A DNA stretch of 64,000 nt from G963677445 sp963677445 (GTDB lineage: Bacteria; Bacteroidota; Ignavibacteria; Ignavibacteriales; Melioribacteraceae), in NCBI GenBank assembly GCA_963677445.2, contig CAXXGF010000062.1, positions 165,138 to 229,137 of the forward strand, in the 5' to 3' direction. The stretch's first letter is position 1; each line of letters opens with the position of its first letter. Both the position numbers and the translations under genes were made by a program. This document shows, piece after piece, positions 43,620 to 53,864 of this stretch. The notes beneath the pieces are model-generated. The model searched no databases. It had not been told where the DNA came from and worked only from the letters and a program-made list of their open reading frames with translations.

Positions 43620-45104
43620 ATGAAAAGTATACTCATTTCTTCACTCCTGTTAATATTGACCTCAATTACCACCTATTCCCAGAACTGGACTGAACTCAAT
43701 ACCGGTTACAGCGGTACAATTAAAAAAATTGAAGTGATCGACGATTTAACCTGCCTGGCTCTTACCGGCAGCTTTGATGACTACCTGCTATATACTTATG
43801 ATGGCGGAATTGTCTGGACGATGCTGCCATTTGGTCAGTTTACACCGAGCGACATCGATTTTTACGATACGCAAAACGGCATAATTACAGGTTATGATAC
43901 TGACCTGGGTAAACCATCATTATGTAAAACCACTGACGGAGGCGCGACCTGGGATGAATATCCCCAGGATATTAACGCGCGGTTTTATTCCGCTGTTTTG
44001 CTTAATCCTCAATATTGTATCATCGGAGGAGTGGATATTGATAATTCTTCCGGCATGATATGGATTTCGGAGGATGGCTGCCAGACTTTCACTCCCGCCT
44101 CAGGGGATTTCCCTGCAATGGTTACCTCTCTTCTCTTCACTACTCCTTTAAAGGGATTTTGTTCGGGCAGTGATAAAACATCTCTTACTCTCGACGGGGG
44201 ATATTCCTGGTATGAAACTTTACCGAGCGGGGGAGATATTCATTTTGTTGATTCGCTTTTTGGCTTTTGCGCTTCCGAATACCTGTATAAAACAACCAAC
44301 GGGGGTTCATCCTGGAGTACAATGACTTCGCTGGCGCCTTTTAGTTCTGTCTGGTTCATAGATCATGATCAGGGTTGGCTGACCTCAGAAGGAAATATTC
44401 TTTCTACAACTGACGGGGGAGATAACTGGGTAATAGACCTTTCAGGTTATCCTGATTTTAAGGATATTGAATTCAGTGACAATGGCGCCGGTTATGCCGT
44501 GGGAGAGTCAGGCGCTGTTGTTAAAAAAGAGTCAGGCGCTGTGCCGGTTGAGTTGAGTTATTTTTCTCTTGATATTGATGGGGCAGGGATAATCTTAAAA
44601 TGGAAAACTGCAACGGAGACAAATAATTTCGGATTCAGCATTTACAGAAAAGAGAATGAAAAGGAGAAAATAAAACTTGGTTTTGTTGAAGGAAAAGGCA
44701 CAACCACTCAGACACAGGAATATAGTTTTTTTGATTATCCTGAAAATCCCGGATCATATATCTACTTTCTGGAACAAATTGATCTGAATGGGGGGAAAAA
44801 AATTATCGGTCAGAAGAAAACCGAATTTGCAATAACTCCTGAAAAATTCAGAATATATCCCAATTATCCCAATCCCTTTAATCCTTCCACGAATCTGTCA
44901 TTTGAAATACCGGAGGATTGTTACGTAATTCTGAATATATATGATATTCAGGGCAGGAGAATAAAATCCCTGGTGAATGAAAAAATTTCGGCAGGCCGGC
45001 ATAACACAACTATAGATATGGATACGAATCCGGGCGGAGTTTATTTCTACCATCTTCAGGCAGGAGATTATAACGGTTATGGGAAATTGCTGCTGGTTAA
45101 ATAA
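43620..45104 (+). CDS. Secreted YCF48/BNR-like repeat protein with type IX sorting domain
   Basis: Exported protein (494 aa): a signal peptide (1-21, ending TYSQ) is followed by repeated beta-propeller-type units with TTDGGATW, DGGYSW, TTNGGSSW and TTDGGDNW (about 25-305). These are as in YCF48/BNR-related and photosystem-assembly-like propellers. Next comes a domain with ILKWKTATETNNFGFSIYRK (about 318-400), then the C-terminal sorting domain NYPNPFNPSTNLSFEIPE (about 417-494). GGAGGGG precedes the ATG. Function is unknown; a surface-exposed binding propeller is likely. Confidence 0.87.
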   Translation: MKSILISSLLLILTSITTYSQNWTELNTGYSGTIKKIEVIDDLTCLALTGSFDDYLLYTYDGGIVWTMLPFGQFTPSDIDFYDTQNGIITGYDTDLGKPSLCKTTDGGATWDEYPQDINARFYSAVLLNPQYCIIGGVDIDNSSGMIWISEDGCQTFTPASGDFPAMVTSLLFTTPLKGFCSGSDKTSLTLDGGYSWYETLPSGGDIHFVDSLFGFCASEYLYKTTNGGSSWSTMTSLAPFSSVWFIDHDQGWLTSEGNILSTTDGGDNWVIDLSGYPDFKDIEFSDNGAGYAVGESGAVVKKESGAVPVELSYFSLDIDGAGIILKWKTATETNNFGFSIYRKENEKEKIKLGFVEGKGTTTQTQEYSFFDYPENPGSYIYFLEQIDLNGGKKIIGQKKTEFAITPEKFRIYPNYPNPFNPSTNLSFEIPEDCYVILNIYDIQGRRIKSLVNEKISAGRHNTTIDMDTNPGGVYFYHLQAGDYNGYGKLLLVK

Positions 45105-45176
45105 AATGGAGGAATTTTTACATACGCCCCATACAATTCGGAATTTCCAAACTTTTATAAAATGAGAGCATGGAAG

Positions 45177-48100
45177 CTAAACATGGTTTTCAAGTTTCCT
45201 GATTATTTCGGGCCAGGATGCCAGTGATACGGTCATTTTTTCGATATCAAAATTGCCCGCTGAAAACTCGAGACCGGCTCCGTAATTGCTGACAATTTCG
45301 CAATTATATTTTTCGCCTGTTATCCTGATCTCTTTAGCGACATGCAGAACATCGTTGATGAAGTGACTTTTATTAGCTTTTTCCCATAATGGTTTAAGTT
45401 TATCCAGTTCCGCCATCATTTCCCTGACCTGCTCTTTATTCAGTTTTATGGAACTGCCGTCATCTTCCTCAACAGCCCCGATATTATCATCTTCTTCATC
45501 AATATGATAATAGTCGAGGAATTTGATCATTTCTTTTACAAGCTCTTCCATATGCAACGGTTTCATCAGATAACCTTCAAAACCATGGTCATCAATTTTT
45601 TGCCTGTCCTCTTTCATAGCCGAGGCGGTTACGGCAATAACGGGAATATGTTTAAGATCGGCTGATTTTTTAAGCTCAAAAACAGCCTCATATCCATCCA
45701 TTACAGGCATACGTATATCCATAAGAATCAGATCGGGATAGAACTCCCCGGCTGTTTTTATTGCTTCTTTACCATTTTCAGCTTCCGCCAGGTTAATATT
45801 GCTTTCCCTGAAAAACTCTTTCAATAGATCGCGGTTAACTTTTATGTCATCCACAATCAAAACTTTGCAGGTTTTAAATTTTATTTTTTCCGGCCGGAAT
45901 TCGTCAGATCTATCTTTTCTTACCCTGGTTGTGGCGGCAGAAACGTTGTACAAAATAATATCGAAGCAGCTTCCTTTTCCGACCTGGCTTGAAACGCTTA
46001 TTTCTCCTCCCATCATTTCGACAAGTCTTTTTGTTATCGCGAGTCCCAGCCCGGTGCCGCCCGATTTTTTCGCGTTCCGTTCCTGCTGAAATGCCTCAAA
46101 GATAAGCTTCAGAGAATCCTCCGCAATGCCCGATCCTGTATCTTCAACTGAAAGAATAAGATCGAGCAGACTTTTTTCCCTGTTTTTTATTCTGTTTTTT
46201 AGAGTGAGTTTTATACTTCCCCGGTCAGTAAATTTGACGGCGTTTCCTATCAGATTAAAAAGTACCTGGCGAAGACGGACTTCATCAAGAAGCAGGCTTT
46301 CAGGTATATCGGGTTCAACATTGATGATAAAATCAAGATCCTTTTCTGAAATTCTTACTGAAAAGATATTCTGAATTTCTTTGATAAATGTATAGGGATT
46401 AACCGGTTCATAAAGGAGTTCCATCTTGCCGGCCTCAATTTTCGAAAGATCAAGAATATCATTTATTAAAGTAAGCAGGGATTTACCGGCGGTTTTAATC
46501 GAATAAAGGTAGTGCCTCTGTTTTTTATCTGTAATATAGGAGGTTAAAACATCTGTGAATCCGATAATAGCGTTCATTGGAGTGCGGATTTCATGACTCA
46601 TATTAGCCAGGAATTCCGATTTGAGCCGGGAGGCTTCGAGGGCTCTTTCTTTCGCCGAGGTAAGTTCAATTTCTTTTTGTTTCAGTTCAGTTATATCGCG
46701 GGCCGAGGTAAGAACTGTTTTAACTTCATTGGACTGTGAGAATTCGGGGGAGAGCATAAGGTCAATCCATATTTTTTCATCAGTCTGAAACTCAACCCTT
46801 TCCGGCTCTTTTGTTTCGAAAACTTTCCTTATCGCTTTTGTCCAGATTTCAATAATTTCGCTTGAGAACCTGAGCTCTTTATGCGTATGCCCCATAAAAT
46901 CATCTGCTTTACGTCCCATTACCTTTTCAACTGCCTGATTAACATAAAGATGCCTGAGTTCTTTATCGAATCTCATAATAACATCATTCGAATACTCGGC
47001 GAGAGCCCGGAACCTTTCTTCGGAATCACGCAAAGATTCTTCGGCAACTTTTCTTTCATCCACTTCTTTTTTAAGAAGCTCCACGGTTTTAAGCAGCTCT
47101 GAGGTTCTTTCGGCAATTCTCATTTCAAGCTGCTCATTTATTTTCCTCAGTTCCAGTTCGAACCGCTTTCTGTCGGTGATGTTAATTACAACGTTAAGAG
47201 TCGCGGGTTTATGATCATATACAATATTGGCGCTTCTTATTTCAACAAATCTTTTACTTCCGTCTTTTGCCAGAATTTCAACTTCATAACCTGAGATATC
47301 CTCGCCCTTGCTTCTTCTCTGTAGTATGTCGAGAACTTTTTTACGGTATTCTTCCGCGATAAAGTTTATTACATTTTCCCCTATGACTTCCTGTTCGCTG
47401 AACCCGAGAACATCTCTGACAACGCTGTTAATATAAAGCACCTTACCCATCTGCTGGACTACGACCATATCGGGAAGCCTCGAAACCAGTTCTCTGTACC
47501 TGCCCTCACTTTCTTTAAGGATTATTTCAGTATTTTTTTGTTCTGTCACATCTTTAGCGACGACCGAACAATGGCTGATCTTATTTTCCTGGTTATAATA
47601 GGGATAAAAATGAAGTTCAAGATTGCGGCTTCCGGCTTTATCGAAAGAGGCGATAAAATAGGTCTTATTTTCCTCTCCTTCGAAAGATTTCTCAATTAAA
47701 TTTTTCATTTCAGGATAAAAACTTCGGCTGCCCCAAATATCTTTTACTCTTTTCCCGATTATTTCCTCACGGGAAAGATTTAATACAGAGCAGAAAGTTT
47801 TGTTCACAGCTTCATACTCGAAATCGCGGTTAACCAGACTCATAAGATCCCTGGTAGTATTTACAATAAAAGCATATTTGCTGCTGCTTTCTTCAAGTTT
47901 TTTTCTCTGGGTAATATCTTCTCTTACAGTAATAAAGTGGGTGATATTTCCTTTAGGGTCCCGGATAGGTGAGATTGAGGCTATCTCCCATATCAGTTCC
48001 CCATTTTTTTTGATATTCTGAAATTCGCCACGCCATTCATTTCCCGAAATCAAAGTGTTCCACAGGTCATTATAACTGTGCGGGTCAGATTCGGCTCTTA

Positions 48101-49037
48101 TGAGGAAGTCTGATTTTGTGCCTATTATTTCTTCAGGCTGAATCCCGGTAATGCTTGAAAATTTCGGGTTAACATATTCTATTATTTTATTGACATTTGT
48201 TATGATAATAGAAACCGGACTCTGAATAATTGCCTGATTAAGCTTGCGTAATTCAAGCTCCGCTTTTTTCCGCTCTCCGATTTCATTATGAAGTGATTTA
48301 TTGGCATTCTCAAGCTGCGACATAGTAAATTCGAGAGATTCCACCATGATATTAAAAGATTCGGCAAGGTGTCCCAGTTCATCCTTGCTTAATACTTCTG
48401 CGCGGCGGGTAAGATCTCCCCGTGAAATCATATCAAATGTTTTTACAACTCTGTTCAGCGGTTTAGTAACAAACCGGCTGATAAACAATGCCGAGGCAAT
48501 TCCAAACACAACTATCAAAAAAGAAACTATTATCATTGTCAGTTTAAAGGAATGAATATCCTCTCTCATTTCTTCGAGGGATAATCCAACGATAAGTTCT
48601 CCGATATTTCTATTATAAAGGGTTATGGGGGTGGAAATAAAAAGTATCTGTCCATCTTCCGAAATATTTAATCCCTCTTTCGAGGCTGAATAACCTACGC
48701 TGTCGGCCAATTGATAATTATAATCATGAACAACCCTGCCTTTTTCATTTTTCAGCACAAGAAAAGCAATATCTTTATTTTGTCTTGCTATTCTGAAGGC
48801 ATTCTCAATATCATCGATCATCATAAAATCGAGGGCAGCCCTAACGCTATAGGCTGTCATTTCCGAAATACTTTCCGCTTTTTGTCTTGTCATCTCAATT
48901 GATCGGTTTTCCATCATTTTTGGAACCATAATATAGATTGTGATGGAAATGATACCGACAAGCAGAGTGATCAACCCCGCGATTTTAAGACCGATACTAT
49001 GTATGAAATATCTCGCAAGTGTTTTTATGGATATCAT
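45177..49037 (-). CDS. Hybrid sensor histidine kinase (HAMP, four PAS, REC)
   Basis: A 1286-aa inner-membrane hybrid kinase. Order: TM1 (16-40), periplasmic sensor (about 41-165), TM2 (167-187), HAMP (188-245), PAS (265-380), PAS (385-500), PAS (510-625), coiled coil (625-670) and PAS (675-785). The kinase core has H815 in ANMSHEIRTP and an HATPase (about 915-1030; VEDTGSGIA, GGTGLGLAITK). The receiver has D1107 in LILMDIRMP and K1159. The last about 85 residues look helical but carry no HPt-type histidine motif. The 3' neighbours upstream in transcription are a YfiR-like protein (9 nt before) and a TonB receptor, so it probably reads an envelope signal. Confidence 0.95.
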   Translation of the reverse strand: MISIKTLARYFIHSIGLKIAGLITLLVGIISITIYIMVPKMMENRSIEMTRQKAESISEMTAYSVRAALDFMMIDDIENAFRIARQNKDIAFLVLKNEKGRVVHDYNYQLADSVGYSASKEGLNISEDGQILFISTPITLYNRNIGELIVGLSLEEMREDIHSFKLTMIIVSFLIVVFGIASALFISRFVTKPLNRVVKTFDMISRGDLTRRAEVLSKDELGHLAESFNIMVESLEFTMSQLENANKSLHNEIGERKKAELELRKLNQAIIQSPVSIIITNVNKIIEYVNPKFSSITGIQPEEIIGTKSDFLIRAESDPHSYNDLWNTLISGNEWRGEFQNIKKNGELIWEIASISPIRDPKGNITHFITVREDITQRKKLEESSSKYAFIVNTTRDLMSLVNRDFEYEAVNKTFCSVLNLSREEIIGKRVKDIWGSRSFYPEMKNLIEKSFEGEENKTYFIASFDKAGSRNLELHFYPYYNQENKISHCSVVAKDVTEQKNTEIILKESEGRYRELVSRLPDMVVVQQMGKVLYINSVVRDVLGFSEQEVIGENVINFIAEEYRKKVLDILQRRSKGEDISGYEVEILAKDGSKRFVEIRSANIVYDHKPATLNVVINITDRKRFELELRKINEQLEMRIAERTSELLKTVELLKKEVDERKVAEESLRDSEERFRALAEYSNDVIMRFDKELRHLYVNQAVEKVMGRKADDFMGHTHKELRFSSEIIEIWTKAIRKVFETKEPERVEFQTDEKIWIDLMLSPEFSQSNEVKTVLTSARDITELKQKEIELTSAKERALEASRLKSEFLANMSHEIRTPMNAIIGFTDVLTSYITDKKQRHYLYSIKTAGKSLLTLINDILDLSKIEAGKMELLYEPVNPYTFIKEIQNIFSVRISEKDLDFIINVEPDIPESLLLDEVRLRQVLFNLIGNAVKFTDRGSIKLTLKNRIKNREKSLLDLILSVEDTGSGIAEDSLKLIFEAFQQERNAKKSGGTGLGLAITKRLVEMMGGEISVSSQVGKGSCFDIILYNVSAATTRVRKDRSDEFRPEKIKFKTCKVLIVDDIKVNRDLLKEFFRESNINLAEAENGKEAIKTAGEFYPDLILMDIRMPVMDGYEAVFELKKSADLKHIPVIAVTASAMKEDRQKIDDHGFEGYLMKPLHMEELVKEMIKFLDYYHIDEEDDNIGAVEEDDGSSIKLNKEQVREMMAELDKLKPLWEKANKSHFINDVLHVAKEIRITGEKYNCEIVSNYGAGLEFSAGNFDIEKMTVSLASWPEIIRKLENHV

Positions 49038-49046
49038 TCCGGCCCT

Positions 49047-49571
49047 TTATTGTCTGATTACTTTCGCGAGACTTAACAATTCAGATGAAACCTGGTGAGA
49101 TTCATCTTCAAGCCTGTTAAGATTTATAATAATTCTCGGCCTGTCATCCTCAATACCAACCCCGATAGAGGCAATACCTTTTTCCACAAGTTCGGGGACA
49201 CCCGAAATAAACAGGTGATTTTTCAGGCTGAAAAGTGAATCCAGCTTTGTTTTACCTGAAGTATCCACAAGATATACAATTGATGTTTTTTTAAGGTTTT
49301 CAGTAATCTCGCTGAGTTTTGAAATAGTAACATCGAAATTTTCACTGCCGAAAGCTTCTCCTATTTCATTGGCTTCCGAAATATTTTCCGTATAAACTAC
49401 AAGTAGATTGATCCTGTCTTCAGGATCCAGTGTCCTGACATAAGAAAATATTTTTGAAAATAAAATTGCCTGAAGGCCCGGTGTTGCGGGAGATATCTGA
49501 GAATATAATTTAATACCGCTGATAATCAACAGTATAATCATGATTTTTCCCGGCATACCTGATTGACTCAA
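49047..49571 (-). CDS. YfiR-like (DUF4154) periplasmic protein
   Basis: Small exported protein (174 aa). A hydrophobic N-terminal signal segment (about 9-24) is followed by LQAILFSKIFSYVRTLDPED, LVVYTENISEANEIGEAFG, VYLVDTSGKTK, and a terminal RPRIIINLNRLEDE. This strand/helix order and the last strand are typical of YfiR/DUF4154 proteins, which bind in the periplasm and control membrane signalling enzymes. The conserved disulphide cysteines of YfiR are absent. Its gene ends 9 nt before the hybrid kinase start, so it is probably a periplasmic input for that kinase. Confidence 0.75.
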   Translation of the reverse strand: MSQSGMPGKIMIILLIISGIKLYSQISPATPGLQAILFSKIFSYVRTLDPEDRINLLVVYTENISEANEIGEAFGSENFDVTISKLSEITENLKKTSIVYLVDTSGKTKLDSLFSLKNHLFISGVPELVEKGIASIGVGIEDDRPRIIINLNRLEDESHQVSSELLSLAKVIRQ

Positions 49572-49610
49572 CTTCCGAACTCCATATTTTTTGTTATTTT
49601 TTCTTCGTAG

Positions 49611-51656
49611 TTAAAAAGTAAAGTCAGTTTCATAAAAGAGCCTTAAAGTTAGTGAACTTGTCGGAGCGGGGAGAGGCGCTTTGTAGCCCTTGAAGGGCTG
49701 TATAAACTCATGATCATTGTCAAAAAGATTTTTAATCCCAAGATCAATGTCAAGTCCCCTTGTAAAAAGGTCCCTGGTTCTGAAGTTAATATTAAATATT
49801 ATTGACGGGTCAAAGTGATATAAAGTGTTATCAATATAATAAACGCCGGGAGAAGGTTCGGCGAGAGTCCCTTCTATATATCCGTATCTTTCCCCGAAAT
49901 AGGATAAAGAGGGATTGATCGATATATTCTCATTTATTTTAATTCCGCCGAATATATTCAATTTGATCGGGGGGATGCCGAGCACCTGGTTCGAGATATT
50001 GTCGATCTTATATAATTCAACTGTATTTTCGACCGTATGATAATTAGAGAAATTTACACCCATTCTGAATCCGGGATAATCCATTTTGTATTCAATCTCA
50101 AAACCTTCATTTTGTATTTTGTCGAGGTTGTCATAAAAATACAACCCGGTTTGCGGATTCTGCCGGAAGGATATAAGATCATTCATTGTAATATCGAAGA
50201 AGTTAACAGTAAAGGAATGATGATTCGAAACCTGGTATCCTAATTCAATTTCATAATTTACTCCGCGTTCAGGTTTCAGGTTAGTATCATAATATTTCCC
50301 CGCAGGAGTTCTGTGCGACTGGCTGAACATGGCCTTGAAGTGAAAATCATTGAAAATTTTTGTAAATGCTATCCGGGGAACAAAAGAGGCGCCGAATACA
50401 TCTGATTTTTCATATCTCCCGCCAATGGTAATATTTGTGATCTTATGCTGATAGATTAACTGTGAATAGGCCACCATTGTTGTCAGGTCAAGATCATCGG
50501 CTCCCTGGTTTCCGAAAGGAATTTCATAATATCCTTTCCTCCCGCCAACGCTTACGTGAGCATGCTGCACCTCAACTCCTGAAAATAAATTCAGATTGGG
50601 AATAATTTCGCAGGCCAGATTAGCGGCTCCCACGGTTTTATAAATGACTTTATCGTTAGAATAGGCTGTGTCGATAATTTCCCCATCCATAAATAATGTT
50701 CCGGTGCCATATACATCCCAGCTTTTTTGAATCTTTTGCGTTACTTTTGTGGTAAGCAGTGTTTTGTCATCAAATTTATATTTGTGTTCAAGCTTTAAAT
50801 GAAGCGCGGGGAATCGGAAGGGAACATCAAAAAAAATGTCATATTTATCAACTATCGCGCGGAAATCCAGATCCTTATATTTCAGATTGAGGTTAAGGTG
50901 AAGGGGTGTAAATTTAATTCTTGTCGCGTTGTAACTTTCCCCTGAAAAATAGGGGATAAAACGTCGGTCACTAAGTTTTCCCTGGCCGGCATAACCGGTG
51001 AGGGACCAGGCGAAAGAATTCGCTTTATTTCCTGTCCCGAAGGATAAATTCCTGTGTGAATATGAACTGATCATCTGCGAATATTGCAGCCCGACATATG
51101 ATCCATACATATCATTATAATTTTTTGTGATAATATTAATTACACCAAGACCGGCATATCCGCCGTAAATTACTGAACCGGGGCCTCTGATTACTTCTAT
51201 TCTTTCAATATTTTCGGGCAGGTAATGGCTTCCGAATATTACTCCGGCATAAGCCTCCTCATTAACTTCGACGCCATCAATCATCATCAGAACTTTACCT
51301 TCATAGGCCCATATTCCCCGGACGCCTATCCCGACCGGTCCGTATTCAGACTGAAGGAATGTAAAACCTGGAACGAGAAGGTTGAATACATCAATCAGGT
51401 CCCTTGCTCCGGAATTTATAATATCTTCTTTTGTTATCAGGGTTATAATACCGGGCGCTTCTCTCATATTAAGCGGCGTATGGGTCGCTACCGATATCTT
51501 GATATCAAGAATATCCTCAAGCTCCATACGTCTGAGTTTATCGAGAAGGTCTGTATCAAGTTCCTTTTTCTTTTCCTGGGCAGTAATAACAGATGCTAAA
51601 AGAAGGAGCGCGGCAAGGAAATACAATATTTTTTTATTGAAGATCATCGATTGCAT
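49611..51656 (-). CDS. TonB-dependent outer-membrane receptor
   Basis: Outer-membrane receptor of 681 aa. A signal peptide (about 1-26, ending TAQ) precedes the plug domain (about 50-165; ISVATHTPLNMREAPGIIT, IEVIRGPGSVIYGGYAGLGV). The 22-strand-type barrel ends in an aromatic (RLFYETDFTF). It may sense or import a ligand. The TonB system itself is not in the window. The ATG overlaps the stop of the upstream barrel gene (TAATG); a second ATG 9 nt inside is also possible. It sits with a YfiR-like protein and hybrid kinase, a combination that suggests trans-envelope signalling rather than simple nutrient uptake. Confidence 0.93.
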   Translation of the reverse strand: MQSMIFNKKILYFLAALLLLASVITAQEKKKELDTDLLDKLRRMELEDILDIKISVATHTPLNMREAPGIITLITKEDIINSGARDLIDVFNLLVPGFTFLQSEYGPVGIGVRGIWAYEGKVLMMIDGVEVNEEAYAGVIFGSHYLPENIERIEVIRGPGSVIYGGYAGLGVINIITKNYNDMYGSYVGLQYSQMISSYSHRNLSFGTGNKANSFAWSLTGYAGQGKLSDRRFIPYFSGESYNATRIKFTPLHLNLNLKYKDLDFRAIVDKYDIFFDVPFRFPALHLKLEHKYKFDDKTLLTTKVTQKIQKSWDVYGTGTLFMDGEIIDTAYSNDKVIYKTVGAANLACEIIPNLNLFSGVEVQHAHVSVGGRKGYYEIPFGNQGADDLDLTTMVAYSQLIYQHKITNITIGGRYEKSDVFGASFVPRIAFTKIFNDFHFKAMFSQSHRTPAGKYYDTNLKPERGVNYEIELGYQVSNHHSFTVNFFDITMNDLISFRQNPQTGLYFYDNLDKIQNEGFEIEYKMDYPGFRMGVNFSNYHTVENTVELYKIDNISNQVLGIPPIKLNIFGGIKINENISINPSLSYFGERYGYIEGTLAEPSPGVYYIDNTLYHFDPSIIFNINFRTRDLFTRGLDIDLGIKNLFDNDHEFIQPFKGYKAPLPAPTSSLTLRLFYETDFTF

Positions 51657-52261
51657 TAAAATGATCCGAATTTAAATGTTAGAAGAGCGCTGATATTTCT
51701 AAGATCATTATCTGAAAGTCCGATAAGATCAACACCGCTTACGTACCTGTAACCAACACCAGCCGAAAACCTGACAAAACTTGAAATGTTTAATTCAGCG
51801 TTTATTTGATTTTCCCAGACAAAAAAGGAGGAGTTATCACCAGTGTTGGTATCGAACGCGTCCTTAAGGGAATAATCCGCGCTACCGGCCCCGATAAGTG
51901 TATTGAATGTAAGGTGAACCAGTTTATCAGGTTTATAAATATATTCCATCATAAATCCCCCGTATCCAAGCTTAAGATAAAGGGTTTTTTCATTGATGGT
52001 TTGAGCGATTGAAGGCGCCTTAATCCGGCTGGCCAGGCCATAACCGCCTCCGCCAATCATAAAGGTATGATTAATAAGCCAGCCTCCATAACCGCCAACC
52101 CACACTCCGGTTTCACCTTTAACAGGGCTGAATTTAACGACCGCCGCGCCAAATCCGCTGCTTTCAATTTCGCCAAAATTTATCAAGGTTTCATCCTCCT
52201 GCGCCAAAATCAGACTGAGGGGTAAAAGAAGCGCTGAAAGAAGAAGCAAGTATTTTGCCAT
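51656..52261 (-). CDS. Small outer-membrane beta-barrel protein
   Basis: Unassigned exported protein (201 aa). A signal peptide (1-20, ending ILAQ) precedes a glycine/aromatic-rich sequence with alternating strands (GVWVGGYGGWLINHTFMIGG, GYGLASRIK, KLGYGGFMMEYIYKP, SAGVGYRYVSGVDL) and a C-terminal aromatic (LTFKFGSF). The size suits an 8-strand barrel. It overlaps the TonB receptor gene by one base, so the two are translated together; it may be a co-receptor. Confidence 0.75.
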   Translation of the reverse strand: MAKYLLLLSALLLPLSLILAQEDETLINFGEIESSGFGAAVVKFSPVKGETGVWVGGYGGWLINHTFMIGGGGYGLASRIKAPSIAQTINEKTLYLKLGYGGFMMEYIYKPDKLVHLTFNTLIGAGSADYSLKDAFDTNTGDNSSFFVWENQINAELNISSFVRFSAGVGYRYVSGVDLIGLSDNDLRNISALLTFKFGSF

Positions 52262-52297
52262 TCGTTATTTCCGTATCTAATCTGTTTATAATTTTAT

Positions 52298-53716
52298 TTA
52301 CATCTTACCGGATAATTCAGGTATATCATGGAGTGTTTCAGGTTTATGCGTAAAGTGAAGAATTATATTCTCTTCTTCATTACCGGTAACTTTTCCATAA
52401 ACGGCAGCGTCTTCGGTTTTCTGCTTGCTGAATTGGATTTTAAGATTGCTGAAGAGAGGTATTTCCTCCGCTGTAATCATTACAGCTTTGTGCCTCGAAA
52501 TTTTAATCAGTTTCCCTTTGCAGGGCACCTGATCTGCCGATTTTTCATCCAGTATAATGTAACTCAGCTCAAGCGGCTGCCGCAAAGAGTAAAACTCATC
52601 CGGCTCGGTATCGAGACGCAGATTATATTTGCCCGAAATTCCTTTGATATCATGAAGCATTATCGGTTCTTTAACTCCTTTGGGATTAACCTTGATAGAG
52701 TTTTGAATTTCCATAATACCTTTACCGGCCATTTTTGTGGAGTCAGAAATTAATATCTGCCTGCCGACAGTATAAGATTCTATCCTGGAGACAATATTTA
52801 CATTCCTGCCGACAACACCATATTTTGCTCTTTTAGCCGAGCCGATATTACCGACTATCACTTCGCCGGTATTAATTCCTATCCCCATTTCGACAGAAGG
52901 ATGTCCGGCATTTATATAATCCTCATTCAGTTTATCAATCGCCTGCTGCATTTCAATCGCGCATCCTACAGCGCGGTCCGCATGATCCTCCCGTCTTATC
53001 GGAGCGCCGAAAATGACAAGAATAGCGTCACCAATAAATTCATCAATCGTTCCTTCGTATTTTATAATAACATCGGTCATCGCGCTGAGGTACATATTAA
53101 GCATAGAAACAACCTGCTCAGGCCTGAGGTTTTCTGTAATAGAAGAAAATCCCCTTATATCTGACATTAAAATCGTAACATCAAGTTCATCCCCTCCCAC
53201 AACTAATCCTTCCGGGGTCTGGAGAAGATTTGCCACAACCTCATCCGAGAGATATCTGCCGAATGTTCTTCTGATGAAATTATTATGAAGCTCAAGGTCT
53301 TTTATTCTTTCCTCAAGGGTTTTTTCCAGGATTCTGATTTTCAGATGTGTATTAACGCGCGCGAGAACTTCTTCGGCTTCATAAGGTTTAGTAATATAAT
53401 CGACAGCGCCGGCCTCAAATCCCTTAACCTTGTCAGATGTATCAGAAAGTGCGGTCATGAAAATAACCGGGATATCTTTTGTCTCGGGATTCTGTTTCAG
53501 CCTTCGGCATGTCTCAAAGCCATCTATTCCCGGCATCATAACATCAAGTAAAATAAGATCAAGTTCATTCGTTAATGCCAGTTCGATAGCTTCGAAACCA
53601 TTCGGGGCAAATGAAATATTGTAACTTCTGCTCATGAGGATACTTCCCAAAACCTGAATATTTTTGGGAACATCATCAACGATTAATATGCGCAGTTCGG
53701 AGTTATTTTTTTCCAT
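52298..53716 (-). CDS. Response regulator with class III nucleotidyl cyclase domain
   Basis: Cytoplasmic regulator of 472 aa. The receiver (about 8-125) has the acidic pair VDDVPKN, phosphoacceptor in LILLDVMMP and K in ITKPYEAEE. A coiled-coil linker (about 130-165) joins a class III cyclase (about 175-350) with metal-binding ILMSDIRGFSSI, EFIGDAILVIFGAP and VGRNVNIVSRIE. A C-terminal PilZ-like segment (about 385-465) follows. cAMP is the likely product but cGMP is possible. It precedes the barrel/TonB/YfiR/kinase genes in the same orientation, with a 36-nt gap, so it may be their output. Confidence 0.9.
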   Translation of the reverse strand: MEKNNSELRILIVDDVPKNIQVLGSILMSRSYNISFAPNGFEAIELALTNELDLILLDVMMPGIDGFETCRRLKQNPETKDIPVIFMTALSDTSDKVKGFEAGAVDYITKPYEAEEVLARVNTHLKIRILEKTLEERIKDLELHNNFIRRTFGRYLSDEVVANLLQTPEGLVVGGDELDVTILMSDIRGFSSITENLRPEQVVSMLNMYLSAMTDVIIKYEGTIDEFIGDAILVIFGAPIRREDHADRAVGCAIEMQQAIDKLNEDYINAGHPSVEMGIGINTGEVIVGNIGSAKRAKYGVVGRNVNIVSRIESYTVGRQILISDSTKMAGKGIMEIQNSIKVNPKGVKEPIMLHDIKGISGKYNLRLDTEPDEFYSLRQPLELSYIILDEKSADQVPCKGKLIKISRHKAVMITAEEIPLFSNLKIQFSKQKTEDAAVYGKVTGNEEENIILHFTHKPETLHDIPELSGKM

Positions 53717-53864
53717 ACGTAAAAATATGTTTTATAGCTTACTATAAAAATACAAAAATATATTCATAATATTTACCAAACAATCATCTGTTTCCCCGAT
53801 TATTACGAAATCTTTCCGGGAAAGCGGGGAGAGAAAAAAAATAAAAAGACAAGACATCTTAAAC

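Noticed and set aside
45177..45440. HPt domain at the C terminus of the hybrid kinase
   Set aside because: The segment is helical but lacks the xHxxKG phosphotransfer motif.
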